Of a DNA stretch of 64,000 bases, positions 1 through 9,079 are shown in pieces. The translations under genes and the position numbers were made by a program. The stretch spans positions 62,001-126,000 of the forward strand of contig PASF01000008.1 in the NCBI GenBank assembly GCA_002711845.1, written 5' to 3'. Source of the DNA: Gammaproteobacteria bacterium (GTDB taxonomy: Bacteria; Pseudomonadota; Gammaproteobacteria; Pseudomonadales; Pseudohongiellaceae). The notes beneath the pieces are model-generated. The model ran no database searches. It was not told where the DNA came from and saw only the letters and a list, made by a program, of their open reading frames with translations. The stretch's first letter is position 1; every line of letters starts with the position of its first letter.

Positions 1-1
1 A

Positions 2-1009
2 ACAGCACAGGCACTGTATGGCCTGACCCTGATGCTGGAACGCGGCATTCTGTATCAGTCGCCTGTGGCGCCGGCGTTGTGGCGGCAATTGTCACTGACG
101 CTCAACCCGGTGGCGCAGGACAGACTGAAACTGGCTTACGGTGACGCGCAGCCGCCTCGGGTACGGTTGCTGGAAGGTGTGCTGTGCATGCTCGGTTTGC
201 CTCTGGGCGTGGGGCAGGGCAACAACCCGACCTGTCAGTCTGCCAGAGCGCTGTCCATGTGGGCCTACAATGACCCGGACTACATGCTGCAGATGGTGGT
301 CTGGGCGGCACGTGACGATGAAATTGTCATGCATTTTGAGGGGCAGGCCATCTCATCGCGCGACAGTCAGGCCGGGCTGGCGTCCGGCCTGGTGCTGGAT
401 CTGGATCCGGTGTCGCTGCTGGTGGTGCCACACCTGGACCGGATCTACGCCGAAATGGGCCGTCGTTGCGTCGGCCGTGATGAAGACCCGCACCGCTGGA
501 TCAACCCCGAGTTCCACGGCTGGTGGACCGGCCGCGGCTTCCGGATTGCGGTCGATATCGCCACCGGTCAGCTGCAGAAGCTTGATGAGTTCCTGCGCTA
601 TTTTTACGCATCCTACCATCCATACTTCAACGACAATCAGCCCGTCATTCACCCGCAGCCTGCCGGCATAGCGGTCACTGACACTGCTGGGCGCTTCATC
701 GGCTGGCATGCCATCACCATTCAGCGCGTGGTCCTGGACCCCGATCAGGTCATGCGGGTGTACTTCTACAACCCGAACAATGACAGTGGCCAGGACTGGG
801 GGCATGGGGTTGTGGTCAGCACGGCAGGCAGCGGCGAGCGATTTGGTGAGGCATCATTACCGTTTGAGCAGTTTGCCTCGCGTCTGTATATTTTTCATTA
901 TGACCCTCTGGAGCCCGGCAACCCTGAGGCGGTTGAGCAATCCCTGCTCGATGGCATAGCGGCCGATGTTCAACAAAGCTGGGCCGCCGCAAGAATCCCG
1001 GAAATCTGA
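2..1009 (+). CDS. Uncharacterised protein, 5' end outside the window
   Basis: I do not recognise this family. The first ATG in the window is at 32, giving 325 aa, but the frame stays open without a stop from base 2, so the gene probably begins upstream and is truncated here. The product looks soluble: there is no signal peptide or clear membrane segment in the visible part. It is rich in Trp, Tyr and His, with conspicuous stretches GWWTGRGFRIAVD (about residue 165 from the ATG) and FLRYFYASYHPYFND. The C-terminal third resembles a compact beta-rich domain (IGWHAITIQRVVL, VYFYNPNNDSGQDWG). It is followed after about 85 bases by a VanZ-like gene on the same strand. Coding character is convincing from length and composition; function is unknown. 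Confidence 0.75.
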   Translation, partial: TAQALYGLTLMLERGILYQSPVAPALWRQLSLTLNPVAQDRLKLAYGDAQPPRVRLLEGVLCMLGLPLGVGQGNNPTCQSARALSMWAYNDPDYMLQMVVWAARDDEIVMHFEGQAISSRDSQAGLASGLVLDLDPVSLLVVPHLDRIYAEMGRRCVGRDEDPHRWINPEFHGWWTGRGFRIAVDIATGQLQKLDEFLRYFYASYHPYFNDNQPVIHPQPAGIAVTDTAGRFIGWHAITIQRVVLDPDQVMRVYFYNPNNDSGQDWGHGVVVSTAGSGERFGEASLPFEQFASRLYIFHYDPLEPGNPEAVEQSLLDGIAADVQQSWAAARIPEI

Positions 1010-1093
1010 CATCATTGTGTTACCCGTCTGGTGTATCATGATGCCCGGATAATGGCTGCGGACGAACATCAGCGGGCGGCAAGGATCATTGGT

Positions 1094-1582
1094 GTGAAGC
1101 AGGTAATGCAAAGACGGTTTGGTGAATGGCCGGTCACAGGCAAAGAGCAGCGCACAGCCTGGCTGGCCCTGATTCTGACGGCGATGGCTTTGCTGATGCC
1201 AGGGCAGGTGATGATGGCCATGCTGGCAGTTGCCGAGCCGGCGCTGGAGGCACTGCGTCAATGGCGCGACAGCTGGTGGCCCTGGCCGGCTTCGGCTCCC
1301 GTCGACGGCGGGCTGGCGCTCGACAAGATCATTCATTTTCTGCTGTTTGCCATGTGTGCCTTGCTGGCCTGCAGAGCCTGGCTATCGGCGGTGAGTGGCA
1401 TTTATATTGCGCTACTTTTGCTGGCGTTTGCCGGATTCACCGAAGTCATGCAATACCTGGTGCCCGGTCGCAGCATGAGCCTGGGTGACATGATTGCAGA
1501 CACCCTGGGGATTTTGGCGGGTGCAGGTATCTGGCAAGGGTACCGGCGTGTGACGATCCGCCCCGGCAGCAGCACGACATGA
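1094..1582 (+). CDS. VanZ-like family membrane protein
   Basis: A small integral membrane protein of about 162 aa with four hydrophobic segments. It carries the VanZ-like signature: DKIIHFLLFAMCALL in the second segment, then GFTEVMQYLVPGRSMSLGDM and an Asp-containing last helix (ADTLGILAGAG). VanZ homologues are known from glycopeptide-resistance clusters, but most proteobacterial members have no assigned role. I chose GTG at 1094 because AAGGA lies eight bases upstream. ATG at 1106 and an upstream GTG at 1031 are alternatives. It sits just before a UDP-sugar epimerase, an arrangement compatible with a surface-polysaccharide role, but that is inference. Confidence 0.8.
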   Translation: MKQVMQRRFGEWPVTGKEQRTAWLALILTAMALLMPGQVMMAMLAVAEPALEALRQWRDSWWPWPASAPVDGGLALDKIIHFLLFAMCALLACRAWLSAVSGIYIALLLLAFAGFTEVMQYLVPGRSMSLGDMIADTLGILAGAGIWQGYRRVTIRPGSSTT

Positions 1583-1597
1583 CCTTTGAGGACTGAC

Positions 1598-2650
1598 ATG
1601 AAAATTCTGATTACAGGGACGGCAGGATTTATCGGATCACACCTGGCCCAGCGACTACTGGCCAGGGGTGATGACGTGGTGGGCCTGGACAGCATCAACG
1701 ATTACTACGACCCCCGCGTTAAGTATGGCCGACTGGCACAGGCCGGCATTGGTGAAACGGATATACCCTTCAACACCATGCTGCAATCTGCCACGTCACC
1801 GGGCTATCGCTTTGTCCGCATGCAACTCGAAGACAGTGCCGCAATGCAGTCGCTGTTCAAGGCAGAGCGTTTTGATGCGGTGTGCAATCTGGCGGCTCAG
1901 GCCGGCGTCCGTTATTCTCTGGAAAATCCGCGGGCTTATGTTGATGCCAACATCGTTGGCTTTCTCAATATTCTGGAAGCCTGCCGTGATCACGGCGTCA
2001 ACAATCTCAGTTATGCCTCCAGTTCGTCAGTGTATGGTCTCAATGAAAGTCTGCCATTCTCCACGCACGACAACGTTGACCACCCCATCAGCCTGTATGC
2101 CGCCAGCAAGAAGTCCAATGAACTGATGGCACATACCTATTCACACCTGTTCGGCATCCGCACCACAGGGCTGCGGTTTTTTACCGTTTACGGGCCCTGG
2201 GGACGGCCGGACATGGCCCTGTTTCTGTTCACCAAGGCGGCGCTGGCAGGAGATCCGATCAAGGTATTCAACAATGGTGATATGCTGCGCGACTTTACCT
2301 ACATTGATGACATTGTCGAAGGCGTGGTCCGTGTCATTGACAACCCTGCACAAATCAACACCGCCTGGAACGCTGCGCAACCGGATCCGGGTTCCTCATC
2401 AGCGCCGTTCAAGATCTACAACATTGGCAATAACAACCCGGTCAAGCTGATGGATTTTATCGAAGCCATCGAAACCGCCATTGGCAAACCCATTGACAAG
2501 GTCATGATGCCATTGCAAGCCGGTGATGTTCCTGCAACCTTTGCCGATGTCGATGACCTGGTTGCTGACATGGATTACAAACCAGCGACGCCCGTGCAGG
2601 AAGGCATTGACAATTTTGTACGTTGGTACCGCGATTTTTTTAACGTCTGA
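1598..2650 (+). CDS. NAD-dependent UDP-glucuronate 4-epimerase
   Basis: A short-chain dehydrogenase/reductase of the extended type, 350 aa. The NAD-binding loop GTAGFIGSH is at residues 7-15. The catalytic Ser region is [10 protein letters not shown] near 137, and the Tyr-Lys pair lies in YAASKKSNE near 168. Length and the sequence [15 protein letters not shown] match the UDP-glucuronate/galacturonate epimerase branch better than GalE, as does the presence in this window of ugd, which makes UDP-glucuronate. The ATG at 1598 follows GAGGAC with good spacing; an in-frame TTG at 1586 is less likely. The product would be UDP-galacturonate for LPS core, capsule or exopolysaccharide. Other 4,6-type sugar epimerases are possible. 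Confidence 0.88.
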   Translation: MKILITGTAGFIGSHLAQRLLARGDDVVGLDSINDYYDPRVKYGRLAQAGIGETDIPFNTMLQSATSPGYRFVRMQLEDSAAMQSLFKAERFDAVCNLAAQAGVRYSLENPRAYVDANIVGFLNILEACRDHGVNNLSYASSSSVYGLNESLPFSTHDNVDHPISLYAASKKSNELMAHTYSHLFGIRTTGLRFFTVYGPWGRPDMALFLFTKAALAGDPIKVFNNGDMLRDFTYIDDIVEGVVRVIDNPAQINTAWNAAQPDPGSSSAPFKIYNIGNNNPVKLMDFIEAIETAIGKPIDKVMMPLQAGDVPATFADVDDLVADMDYKPATPVQEGIDNFVRWYRDFFNV

Positions 2651-2664
2651 TTCAGGAGAATACC

Positions 2665-3282
2665 ATGATTACACTGCACCACTTGCGCGTCGGACGATCA
2701 ATTTTCACCGTCTGGCTACTCGAAGAGCTGGGCGTAGATTATGAGCTTAAGGTCTATCACCGCGACCCGAAAACCATGCGTGCACTCGATGATCTCAAGC
2801 AGATTCATCCCTTGGGGAAATCACCGGTGATCGACGACGACGGCTTGATTGTCTCTGAATCCGGCGCGATCACCTCCTATTTGCTGGAGAAATTCGATCA
2901 GAACAACAAATTCGCGCCGCCGCGCTCTGACCTGAGCGCATGGGGCACGTTTACCCGTTGGCTGCATTACCCGGAGGGGTCGGTTTTCACACCTTTACTG
3001 ATTCGTATGCTGCTGATGCGCAGCGGCCAGCCTCACGAATTCCTGCAGGGCTTCAGTGACAAGGAAATTGCCCTGCACATGAATCATATTGCTGATCAGT
3101 TGGCGGACAATGAGTTTATTCTGGGTGACACGTTCAGCGCTGCGGATATTGGTATCAGCTATATGGTCTCGATGGCTAAACGACTGGGCGTGTCTGCGCA
3201 ATACCCGACGCTGGAAGCCTATCTCGATCGCAATCAGAGCCGACCGGCGTGGATTTCCGCGATCGAGCGTGCCGTTGAATAA
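2665..3282 (+). CDS. Glutathione S-transferase family protein
   Basis: A 205-aa cytosolic GST-fold protein. The N-terminal thioredoxin-like domain runs to about residue 80 and contains the cis-proline and glutathione gamma-glutamyl-binding motif (LGKSPVIDDD, then SESGAITSYL). The C-terminal all-helical domain ends with the N-capping type segment FSAADIGISYMV. The start is well supported by CAGGAG upstream of ATG 2665. The stop lies one base before the dbpA start, so the two are probably cotranscribed. The substrate cannot be inferred; many such GSTs detoxify electrophiles or act in ring-cleavage pathways. Confidence 0.93.
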   Translation: MITLHHLRVGRSIFTVWLLEELGVDYELKVYHRDPKTMRALDDLKQIHPLGKSPVIDDDGLIVSESGAITSYLLEKFDQNNKFAPPRSDLSAWGTFTRWLHYPEGSVFTPLLIRMLLMRSGQPHEFLQGFSDKEIALHMNHIADQLADNEFILGDTFSAADIGISYMVSMAKRLGVSAQYPTLEAYLDRNQSRPAWISAIERAVE

Positions 3283-3283
3283 T

Positions 3284-4666
3284 ATGCCGGCGACTGATTT
3301 TGCCTCACTGCAGCTGAAGCCCGAATTGTTTGCCAACCTGGAAACACTGGGCTATCAGCACATGACACCGATTCAGGCCCTGAGTCTGCCGCCGGTGCTG
3401 GCCGGCCGGGATGTCATCGGACAGGGTAAAACCGGCTCGGGCAAGACAGCCGCTTTTGGACTGGGACTGTTACAGAAACTGGATGTGCAGCGCTTTCGTA
3501 TCCAAACCCTGGTGCTGTGCCCGACTCGCGAACTGGCCGATCAGGTAGCTGTGGAAATTCGCAAGCTGGGACGTGGTCTGCACAACGTCAAGGTACTGAC
3601 GTTATGCGGTGGGGCCGCCATTGGCCCGCAGATAGGATCACTCGAACATGGCGCACACATCATCGTGGGCACGCCCGGACGCATTGATGATCACCTGCGC
3701 AAGGGTACTCTGACGCTGGCTGATGTCGATACACTGGTCCTCGATGAAGCTGACCGCATGCTGGAAATGGGGTTCCAGGACTCACTTGAAGCGATTGTCG
3801 CGCATGTCCCGGCCACGCGTCAGACCCTGCTGTTCAGCGCCACGTTTGCCGAAAACATACAGCGCATTGCCAGGGGCATGATGCGTGATCCGGTGATGGT
3901 AGAGGTGCAGGCTGACGACGACATCTCAAGCATCGACCAGCGCTTCCACAAAGTCGACACCGGCACGGACCGGTTCACGGCTTTGCGGTTGCTGTTGCAG
4001 GATATCAGGCCCGAATCGGCGCTGGTATTCTGCACCACCAAGCGCGATGTTGATGATGTCTGCCAGCAGCTTCAGCGCCACAACTTCAGTGCGCTGGCCC
4101 TGCATGGCGACATGGAACAGCGCGACCGCGAGCGTACCCTGATCCTGTTCAGCAACAACAGCGTGTCAGTGCTGGTTGCAACCGACGTGGCAGCCCGCGG
4201 ACTGGATATCGAGGCACTTGATCTGGTGGTCAACTATCATCCGGCCAGAGATACCGACACCCATGTTCATCGAATCGGTCGCACCGGCCGGGCCGGCAGC
4301 CAGGGCCTGGCCTGCACGCTGTTTGATGATTCCGACGCCCACAAGATTGCCAGGCTGGCAGTACAGGGTGATCCGCTCAAGGATCCACATCCTTTGCCCC
4401 CTCTATCCCTGCTTGATATAAAAACTCCCTACCCGGCCATGCAAACCCTGCAAATAGACGGCGGCAAAAAACAGAAACTGAGACCTGGAGACATTGTCGG
4501 GGCGCTGACTAACGGCGGCGACATCAACTTCGCACAAATCGGCAAGATCAATGTGACCGACAACAGCGCGTATGTTGCGGTGCACCATGACATTGCCAGG
4601 CTGGCGCAAAACAAGCTCGGTGAAGGTAAGCTGAAAGGCCGCTCATTCCGCGTCCGCAAACTGTGA
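3284..4666 (+). CDS. dbpA: ATP-dependent RNA helicase DbpA
   Basis: A DEAD-box helicase of 460 aa used in late assembly of the 50S ribosomal subunit. It recognises hairpin 92 of 23S rRNA. Visible motifs: Q motif YQHMTPIQ, Walker A GKTGSGKT (about 48-55), DEAD near 153, SAT (LLFSATF) and HRIGRTGRAG near 328. The C-terminal DbpA RNA-binding domain covers the last 75 residues or so (GDIVGALTNGGDI, then GRSFRVRKL), which separates it from RhlE and SrmB. I start at ATG 3284, one base after the GST stop, because it matches the usual DbpA N-terminus. The open frame extends further upstream but that part overlaps the GST gene. Confidence 0.95.
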   Translation: MPATDFASLQLKPELFANLETLGYQHMTPIQALSLPPVLAGRDVIGQGKTGSGKTAAFGLGLLQKLDVQRFRIQTLVLCPTRELADQVAVEIRKLGRGLHNVKVLTLCGGAAIGPQIGSLEHGAHIIVGTPGRIDDHLRKGTLTLADVDTLVLDEADRMLEMGFQDSLEAIVAHVPATRQTLLFSATFAENIQRIARGMMRDPVMVEVQADDDISSIDQRFHKVDTGTDRFTALRLLLQDIRPESALVFCTTKRDVDDVCQQLQRHNFSALALHGDMEQRDRERTLILFSNNSVSVLVATDVAARGLDIEALDLVVNYHPARDTDTHVHRIGRTGRAGSQGLACTLFDDSDAHKIARLAVQGDPLKDPHPLPPLSLLDIKTPYPAMQTLQIDGGKKQKLRPGDIVGALTNGGDINFAQIGKINVTDNSAYVAVHHDIARLAQNKLGEGKLKGRSFRVRKL

Positions 4667-4756
4667 CGATTTATCCGCCGCTGCGCGAGTAGTGCTTGGT
4701 GGCGGTTCATTGATTGGCTACAATCGAATGCTTACAACACGTCTTGCGAGGTCACA

Positions 4757-5443
4757 ATGATAGACACGAACAAGTTGCTGGAACAATTTATGGGCGGCAA
4801 TGCCGGCGCCGGGCAGAGTGCTGGCAAGTCCCCCCGCACCGGTGGTGGTTTTGCCAAGGGCGCGGTCGCAGGCGGCGTGCTGGGCTTACTGGTCGGCAAC
4901 AAGAAGGTCAGGAAAATGGGGGGCGGCATGCTGGCGTACGGAGGCGCTGCCGCGGCCGGGGCACTGGCATTCAAGGCCTACCAGAACTGGCAGCAGGGCA
5001 AACAGGTGACCACTGCGCCAATGGCGACAGAACAGGATATGCAGCACGTCGATGCCCGCTTTTTGCCGCAACAGGCTGCCAGCGCCGACACCGGTGGCCA
5101 GTTCGCGTTAACCCTGGTCATGGCCATGATTGCCGCCGCCAAAGCCGATGGTCACATCGATGCCAAAGAGCAGACCCACATTTTCGAGCAGGTGGAAACC
5201 ATGTCTCTGGACGCGGAAAGCAAAGGTTTTGTCTTTGACGCGCTACGCCAGCCCGCCGACATGGCGCAGATTGCCAGTCAGGTTCAGGGTATTGAGCAGG
5301 CCGCCGAGGTTTATCTGGTTTCCCGGTCAGTACTGGATATTGATCACCCGGCAGAACGGGCCTATCTGCAGGCATTGGCGCATCGCCTGGCATTGCCCAC
5401 GGATCTGGTGGCCCATCTGGACCACCAGGTCACCGGCGAGTAA
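4757..5443 (+). CDS. YebE-like DUF533/TerB-like protein
   Basis: A 228-aa protein of the DUF533 (YebE) family. The N-terminus reads MIDTNKLLEQF, followed by a Gly/Ala-rich hydrophobic stretch at about residues 30-80 that may insert in the membrane. A C-terminal TerB-like helical domain (about 110-225) contains MAMIAAAKADGHIDAKE, the acidic motif of the fold. The function is not established; E. coli yebE is reported to respond to envelope or metal stress. The ATG follows GAGGT with five bases between. Its stop codon directly abuts the ugd stop codon on the opposite strand (zero-base spacing). Confidence 0.88.
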   Translation: MIDTNKLLEQFMGGNAGAGQSAGKSPRTGGGFAKGAVAGGVLGLLVGNKKVRKMGGGMLAYGGAAAAGALAFKAYQNWQQGKQVTTAPMATEQDMQHVDARFLPQQAASADTGGQFALTLVMAMIAAAKADGHIDAKEQTHIFEQVETMSLDAESKGFVFDALRQPADMAQIASQVQGIEQAAEVYLVSRSVLDIDHPAERAYLQALAHRLALPTDLVAHLDHQVTGE

Positions 5444-6781
5444 TCAGCGGCGCAAGGATGCCCCGCGCCCAATGGCGTAGTAGGTCAGGCCGGCGTCTTT
5501 GACCGTCTGCGGGTCGTAGACGTTACGGCCATCAAAAATCACCTTGTCAGTCAGCGCTTCTGCCAGCCAGTCAAAACTGGCTGCGCGGAAATGTTGCCAT
5601 TCCGTGCACACAATCAAGGCGTCGGCACCCACCAGGGTGGCATCACGCGTTCCCACCAGGCGCAGATCGCTGCGCTGGCCGTAGAGTCGCTCAACTTCCT
5701 GCATGGCTTCCGGGTCATAGGCCTGAACAATCGCACCGGCATCCCACAGGGCTTCCATGATGACCCGGCTGGGCGCTTCGCGCATGTCGTCGGTTTTGGG
5801 CTTGAAGGCCAAACCCCAAATGGCAAATGTCTTGCCCTGAAGATTGTCCTGGTAATGCTGTTTGATGAGATCCACCAGGCGCTGCTTTTGTCGGTTATTG
5901 ACTGATTCGACCGCTTGCAGAATACTCATCTGGATACCATTTTCACGCCCGGTACGCTCCAGAGCCTGAACGTCCTTGGGAAAGCAGGAGCCACCGTAGC
6001 CGATACCCGGGTAAATGAACTGGTAGCCGATACGGGGATCAGAGCCAATACCGTGACGGACCTGTTCAACATCTGCGCCCAGCAATTCAGCCAGATTGGC
6101 AATCTCATTCATGAAGCTGATCTTGGTCGCGAGCATGGCATTGGCCGCGTATTTGGTCAATTCGGCGGCACGGATATCCATGACAATCATGCGATCCGAG
6201 TTGCGATTGAAGGGCGCATACAGTTCAGTCATCTGTTTGCGCACCTGGGGCGAGTCGGTGCCCACAACGATACGGTCGGGTTTCATGAAATCATTGACAG
6301 CGGCACCTTCCTTGAGGAACTCAGGGTTGGAGGCGATGCGCACGGTCAATGACGAGCCGCGCGCATCCAGCTGTGCCTGGGCCGCTTCACGGACTTTTTC
6401 GGACGTGCCCACGGGCACGGTCGACTTGGTAACGATGGTTTTGTCGGTGGTCATCAGGCGTCCGATTTCAGATGCCACTGCCAGCACATATTGCAGATCC
6501 GCAGAGCCATCCTCATCGGGCGGCGTACCGACGGCAATAAACAGCAGATCGGCAAATCCCACTGCCTCGGCAGCATTCGCCGTAAAGTGCAGATTGCCCA
6601 GTTTGCTGTTTTCAACGACCATCGACTCCAGGCCAGGTTCGTAAATGGGAATGATGCCCTGTTGTAGCCTTGCAATTTTGTCTGCGTCAACATCCATGCA
6701 CATGACCTGGTGCCCCGAGTCCGCCAGGCAGGTTCCGGAGACCAGGCCCACGTAACCGGTACCAAAAATCGTAACCTTCAT
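5444..6781 (-). CDS. ugd: UDP-glucose 6-dehydrogenase
   Basis: A 445-aa enzyme that oxidises UDP-glucose twice with NAD+ to UDP-glucuronate, in the cytoplasm, for capsule, LPS or colanic-type polysaccharides. The N-terminal Rossmann loop is GTGYVG (7-12). The catalytic cysteine sits in [11 protein letters not shown] near residue 260, and the C-terminal UDP-binding domain contains [13 protein letters not shown]. Length is typical of the bacterial family. It stands alone on the minus strand between yebE (convergent, zero spacing) and the patatin gene. The epimerase at 1598-2650 is its obvious metabolic partner. AAGGGA lies about ten bases before the ATG. Confidence 0.96.
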   Translation of the reverse strand: MKVTIFGTGYVGLVSGTCLADSGHQVMCMDVDADKIARLQQGIIPIYEPGLESMVVENSKLGNLHFTANAAEAVGFADLLFIAVGTPPDEDGSADLQYVLAVASEIGRLMTTDKTIVTKSTVPVGTSEKVREAAQAQLDARGSSLTVRIASNPEFLKEGAAVNDFMKPDRIVVGTDSPQVRKQMTELYAPFNRNSDRMIVMDIRAAELTKYAANAMLATKISFMNEIANLAELLGADVEQVRHGIGSDPRIGYQFIYPGIGYGGSCFPKDVQALERTGRENGIQMSILQAVESVNNRQKQRLVDLIKQHYQDNLQGKTFAIWGLAFKPKTDDMREAPSRVIMEALWDAGAIVQAYDPEAMQEVERLYGQRSDLRLVGTRDATLVGADALIVCTEWQHFRAASFDWLAEALTDKVIFDGRNVYDPQTVKDAGLTYYAIGRGASLRR

Positions 6782-6864
6782 ATGATTGCAATCCCTTCAT
6801 TAAATTGGTGCTGCAAGTCTAGTGCAACAACAGTGTCACTGTCATGACATAATCCTGAAAACGC

Positions 6865-7995
6865 TCAACTATGGAAAAACGCCCGGATCTGCTCACGCTT
6901 GGCCATGGCATCCGCGATACCCAGATCCATGAGTTCCTGGCAATAGTCTTTTTCAAACATCAGCAGACTGGCAATTGAACTGGCATTGGTGTCACGGATA
7001 AATAATCTGATGGAGCGCGGCAGCGAGCTGTAGTGGTCCTCGGCAATCCGGTTGAGATCCAGACTCGGGGTGATATCCAGCAATTCCACAGGACGCACAT
7101 CCAGGTCTGCAGAGGGTTGGCACTTGGGGATCATGGCATTGTATCGGCGCAGAACCGCCATATCACTTTCCAAGGTGTCGACAAAAGCGCTGTTCAATAC
7201 ATGTCCGATAATCTGGGACAGGGAAGGGTGATTGATCTGGTCACCCTTGGCCGGGCGTCGGGTGGCACTGCCGCTGACGCCAATGGCCAGGATTTTTTGC
7301 GCGCCCATATGGATGGCGGGACTCAGGGGCGCCAGCTGGCGAATGGCACCGTCACCAAAAAATTCTCTGTTAATACGCACAGCCGGGAACAGTGTCGGTA
7401 TGGCAGTGGACGCGAGCAGGTGGCGGTGACGCAGATCGGTACGGATGCCCAAGCGGTGCGGACGGTGCCAATTGGGGATGTCCCGGGTACTCTGAAAGAA
7501 CGATACCGACTCACCGCTGGTATACCCGGATGCGGTGACCACCAGGCTGTCCAGATGGCCGGCCGCCATGTTGCTGTTGATGCGTTCGAGGCGCAATACC
7601 TCCTGCAACAGACTTTCCAGTGGAGAATTGTCGAGCAGCGATGCCGGTATACGCCGGCGACGATTGGCTAACACGGAGAACACCCAGTTTGACGCGCTGC
7701 TGATCAGACCCACCGAATCCAGTTTGTAGATCTGATCGCTGCGCATGTTGCCCCAGACATACTCCAGCATGCGGATGCCAGTGCGAAACTTGTGTGCCTG
7801 CGTGGCGATGGCAACGGCATTCAGCGCACCGGCAGAGGTGCCGGAGATGATGGCGAACGGATTGGCCGCATCCTTGCCCAGGACAGTCGCAATGCCGCGC
7901 AGGGCCCCCACCTGATAGGCAGCGCGAGCGCCACCACCGGACAATACCAGGGCCCTTTGGGTGTGCGTATCGGTTTCTGGATGTGGCGATTGCAT
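6865..7995 (-). CDS. Patatin-like phospholipase
   Basis: A 376-aa serine lipase or acyl hydrolase of the patatin/ExoU/RssA family. The oxyanion Gly-rich motif GGGARA is at about 20-25, the nucleophile motif GTSAG at 52-56 (Ser54), and the Asp of the Ser-Asp dyad is in DGA at 215-217. There is no signal peptide, so it is likely cytoplasmic or membrane-associated. The region after residue 230 has no motif I know; it includes ITPSLDLNRIAEDHYSSLP. It is the first gene of a minus-strand pair with ugd but 83 bases separate them. It is divergent from the 5'-nucleotidase gene with about 100 bases between, where promoters for both must lie. The substrate is unknown. Confidence 0.92.
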   Translation of the reverse strand: MQSPHPETDTHTQRALVLSGGGARAAYQVGALRGIATVLGKDAANPFAIISGTSAGALNAVAIATQAHKFRTGIRMLEYVWGNMRSDQIYKLDSVGLISSASNWVFSVLANRRRRIPASLLDNSPLESLLQEVLRLERINSNMAAGHLDSLVVTASGYTSGESVSFFQSTRDIPNWHRPHRLGIRTDLRHRHLLASTAIPTLFPAVRINREFFGDGAIRQLAPLSPAIHMGAQKILAIGVSGSATRRPAKGDQINHPSLSQIIGHVLNSAFVDTLESDMAVLRRYNAMIPKCQPSADLDVRPVELLDITPSLDLNRIAEDHYSSLPRSIRLFIRDTNASSIASLLMFEKDYCQELMDLGIADAMAKREQIRAFFHS

Positions 7996-8098
7996 GGTGT
8001 GGTTTTACCTTTGCGGGCAGCTTTGCCTGGACAACGATTCCAGCGTAGAATTCTACCCCGCCGGCGCTGAAATACCAGCGTCATACAGGATGGGCTGC

Positions 8099-9079
8099 AT
8101 GTCTGACAAAAAAAACATTGATAAACTGGTCATTGCCATATCGTCCCGCGCACTGTTCGACCTGGATGACAGTCACCGCGTTTATGAAGAGCAGGGACTT
8201 GAAGCCTATCAACAGTATCAGATCGCCCACGAAAGTGAGCCTCTGCAACCCGGTGGCGCCTTCAGTCTGGTCAAGAAGCTGCTGCACCTTAACACCCAGC
8301 TGAATACTCAGCGGGTCGAAGTCATTCTGCTGTCAAGAAACAGTGCCGATACCGGCTTGCGTATCTTCAACTCCATTGAGCACTATGGCCTGTCCATCAC
8401 TCGGGCAGCATTCTCCGGTGGTGCCAGTCCCTATCGATACATTTCGGCATTCAACAGCCACCTCTTTCTGTCCATGGATGGGGCTGATGTGCGCCACGCA
8501 CTGGAGCAGGGGGTAGCGGCGGCAACCATTCTACCCTCCGCAACGACCATGGCCAGCGATGACCGGGTCAAGTTTGCCTTTGATGGTGACGCCGTGCTGT
8601 TCTCCGATGAAGCCGAGCGCATCTATAAAAGTGAAGGCCTCGAAGCATTTGCCCGCAGTGAAAAACAGTCAGCCAATCACCCGTTGTCAGGGGGCCCCTT
8701 CAAGCCCTTTCTGGCGGCCTTGCAACAACTGCAGATGGCGTTTGCGCCCGGTGAATCGCCGATCAGAACCTGCCTGGTGACGGCACGTTCGGCCCCCGCC
8801 CATGAACGCGTGGTGCGAACATTACGGGCCTGGAATATCCGCATTGATGAGTCATTGTTTCTGGGCGGCATGGACAAGGGGGTGTTCCTCAAGGCATTTG
8901 ATGCTGACGTCTTTTTTGATGACCAGGAAGGCCACTGCGACTCGGCTCGCCATCACGTGGCCACAGGGCATGTCCCCCATGGCGTCGCCAATGAAAGTCC
9001 ACTGGCGGGTGCCCCCTCGACCGACCAAACCGGTTCCGGGCAGGGCCAGGGCAAGGGACAGGGCAAGGGAAAGACATGA
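8099..9079 (+). CDS. cN-I type 5'-nucleotidase
   Basis: A cytosolic 5'-nucleotidase (cN-I, NT5C1-like family), 326 aa, expected to dephosphorylate nucleoside monophosphates. The HAD-like motif is AFDGDAVLFSDE near residue 158. The two halves look related: ALFDLDDSHRVYEEQGLEAY in the N-half corresponds to AVLFSDEAERIYKSEGLEAF in the C-half. LSRNSADTGLRIFNSI likewise corresponds to VTARSAPAHERVVRTLRAWN. I use ATG 8099 with AGGA eight bases upstream; ATG 8090 and an upstream GTG are weaker. The C-terminus ends in a low-complexity Gly/Gln/Lys tail ([13 protein letters not shown]). The stop overlaps the cysB start (ATGA), suggesting translational coupling. Confidence 0.88.
   Translation: MSDKKNIDKLVIAISSRALFDLDDSHRVYEEQGLEAYQQYQIAHESEPLQPGGAFSLVKKLLHLNTQLNTQRVEVILLSRNSADTGLRIFNSIEHYGLSITRAAFSGGASPYRYISAFNSHLFLSMDGADVRHALEQGVAAATILPSATTMASDDRVKFAFDGDAVLFSDEAERIYKSEGLEAFARSEKQSANHPLSGGPFKPFLAALQQLQMAFAPGESPIRTCLVTARSAPAHERVVRTLRAWNIRIDESLFLGGMDKGVFLKAFDADVFFDDQEGHCDSARHHVATGHVPHGVANESPLAGAPSTDQTGSGQGQGKGQGKGKT

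Noticed and set aside
4714-5238. Plus-strand open frame overlapping the YebE-like gene
   Set aside because: It is in another frame of a gene with a better ribosome site and family match.
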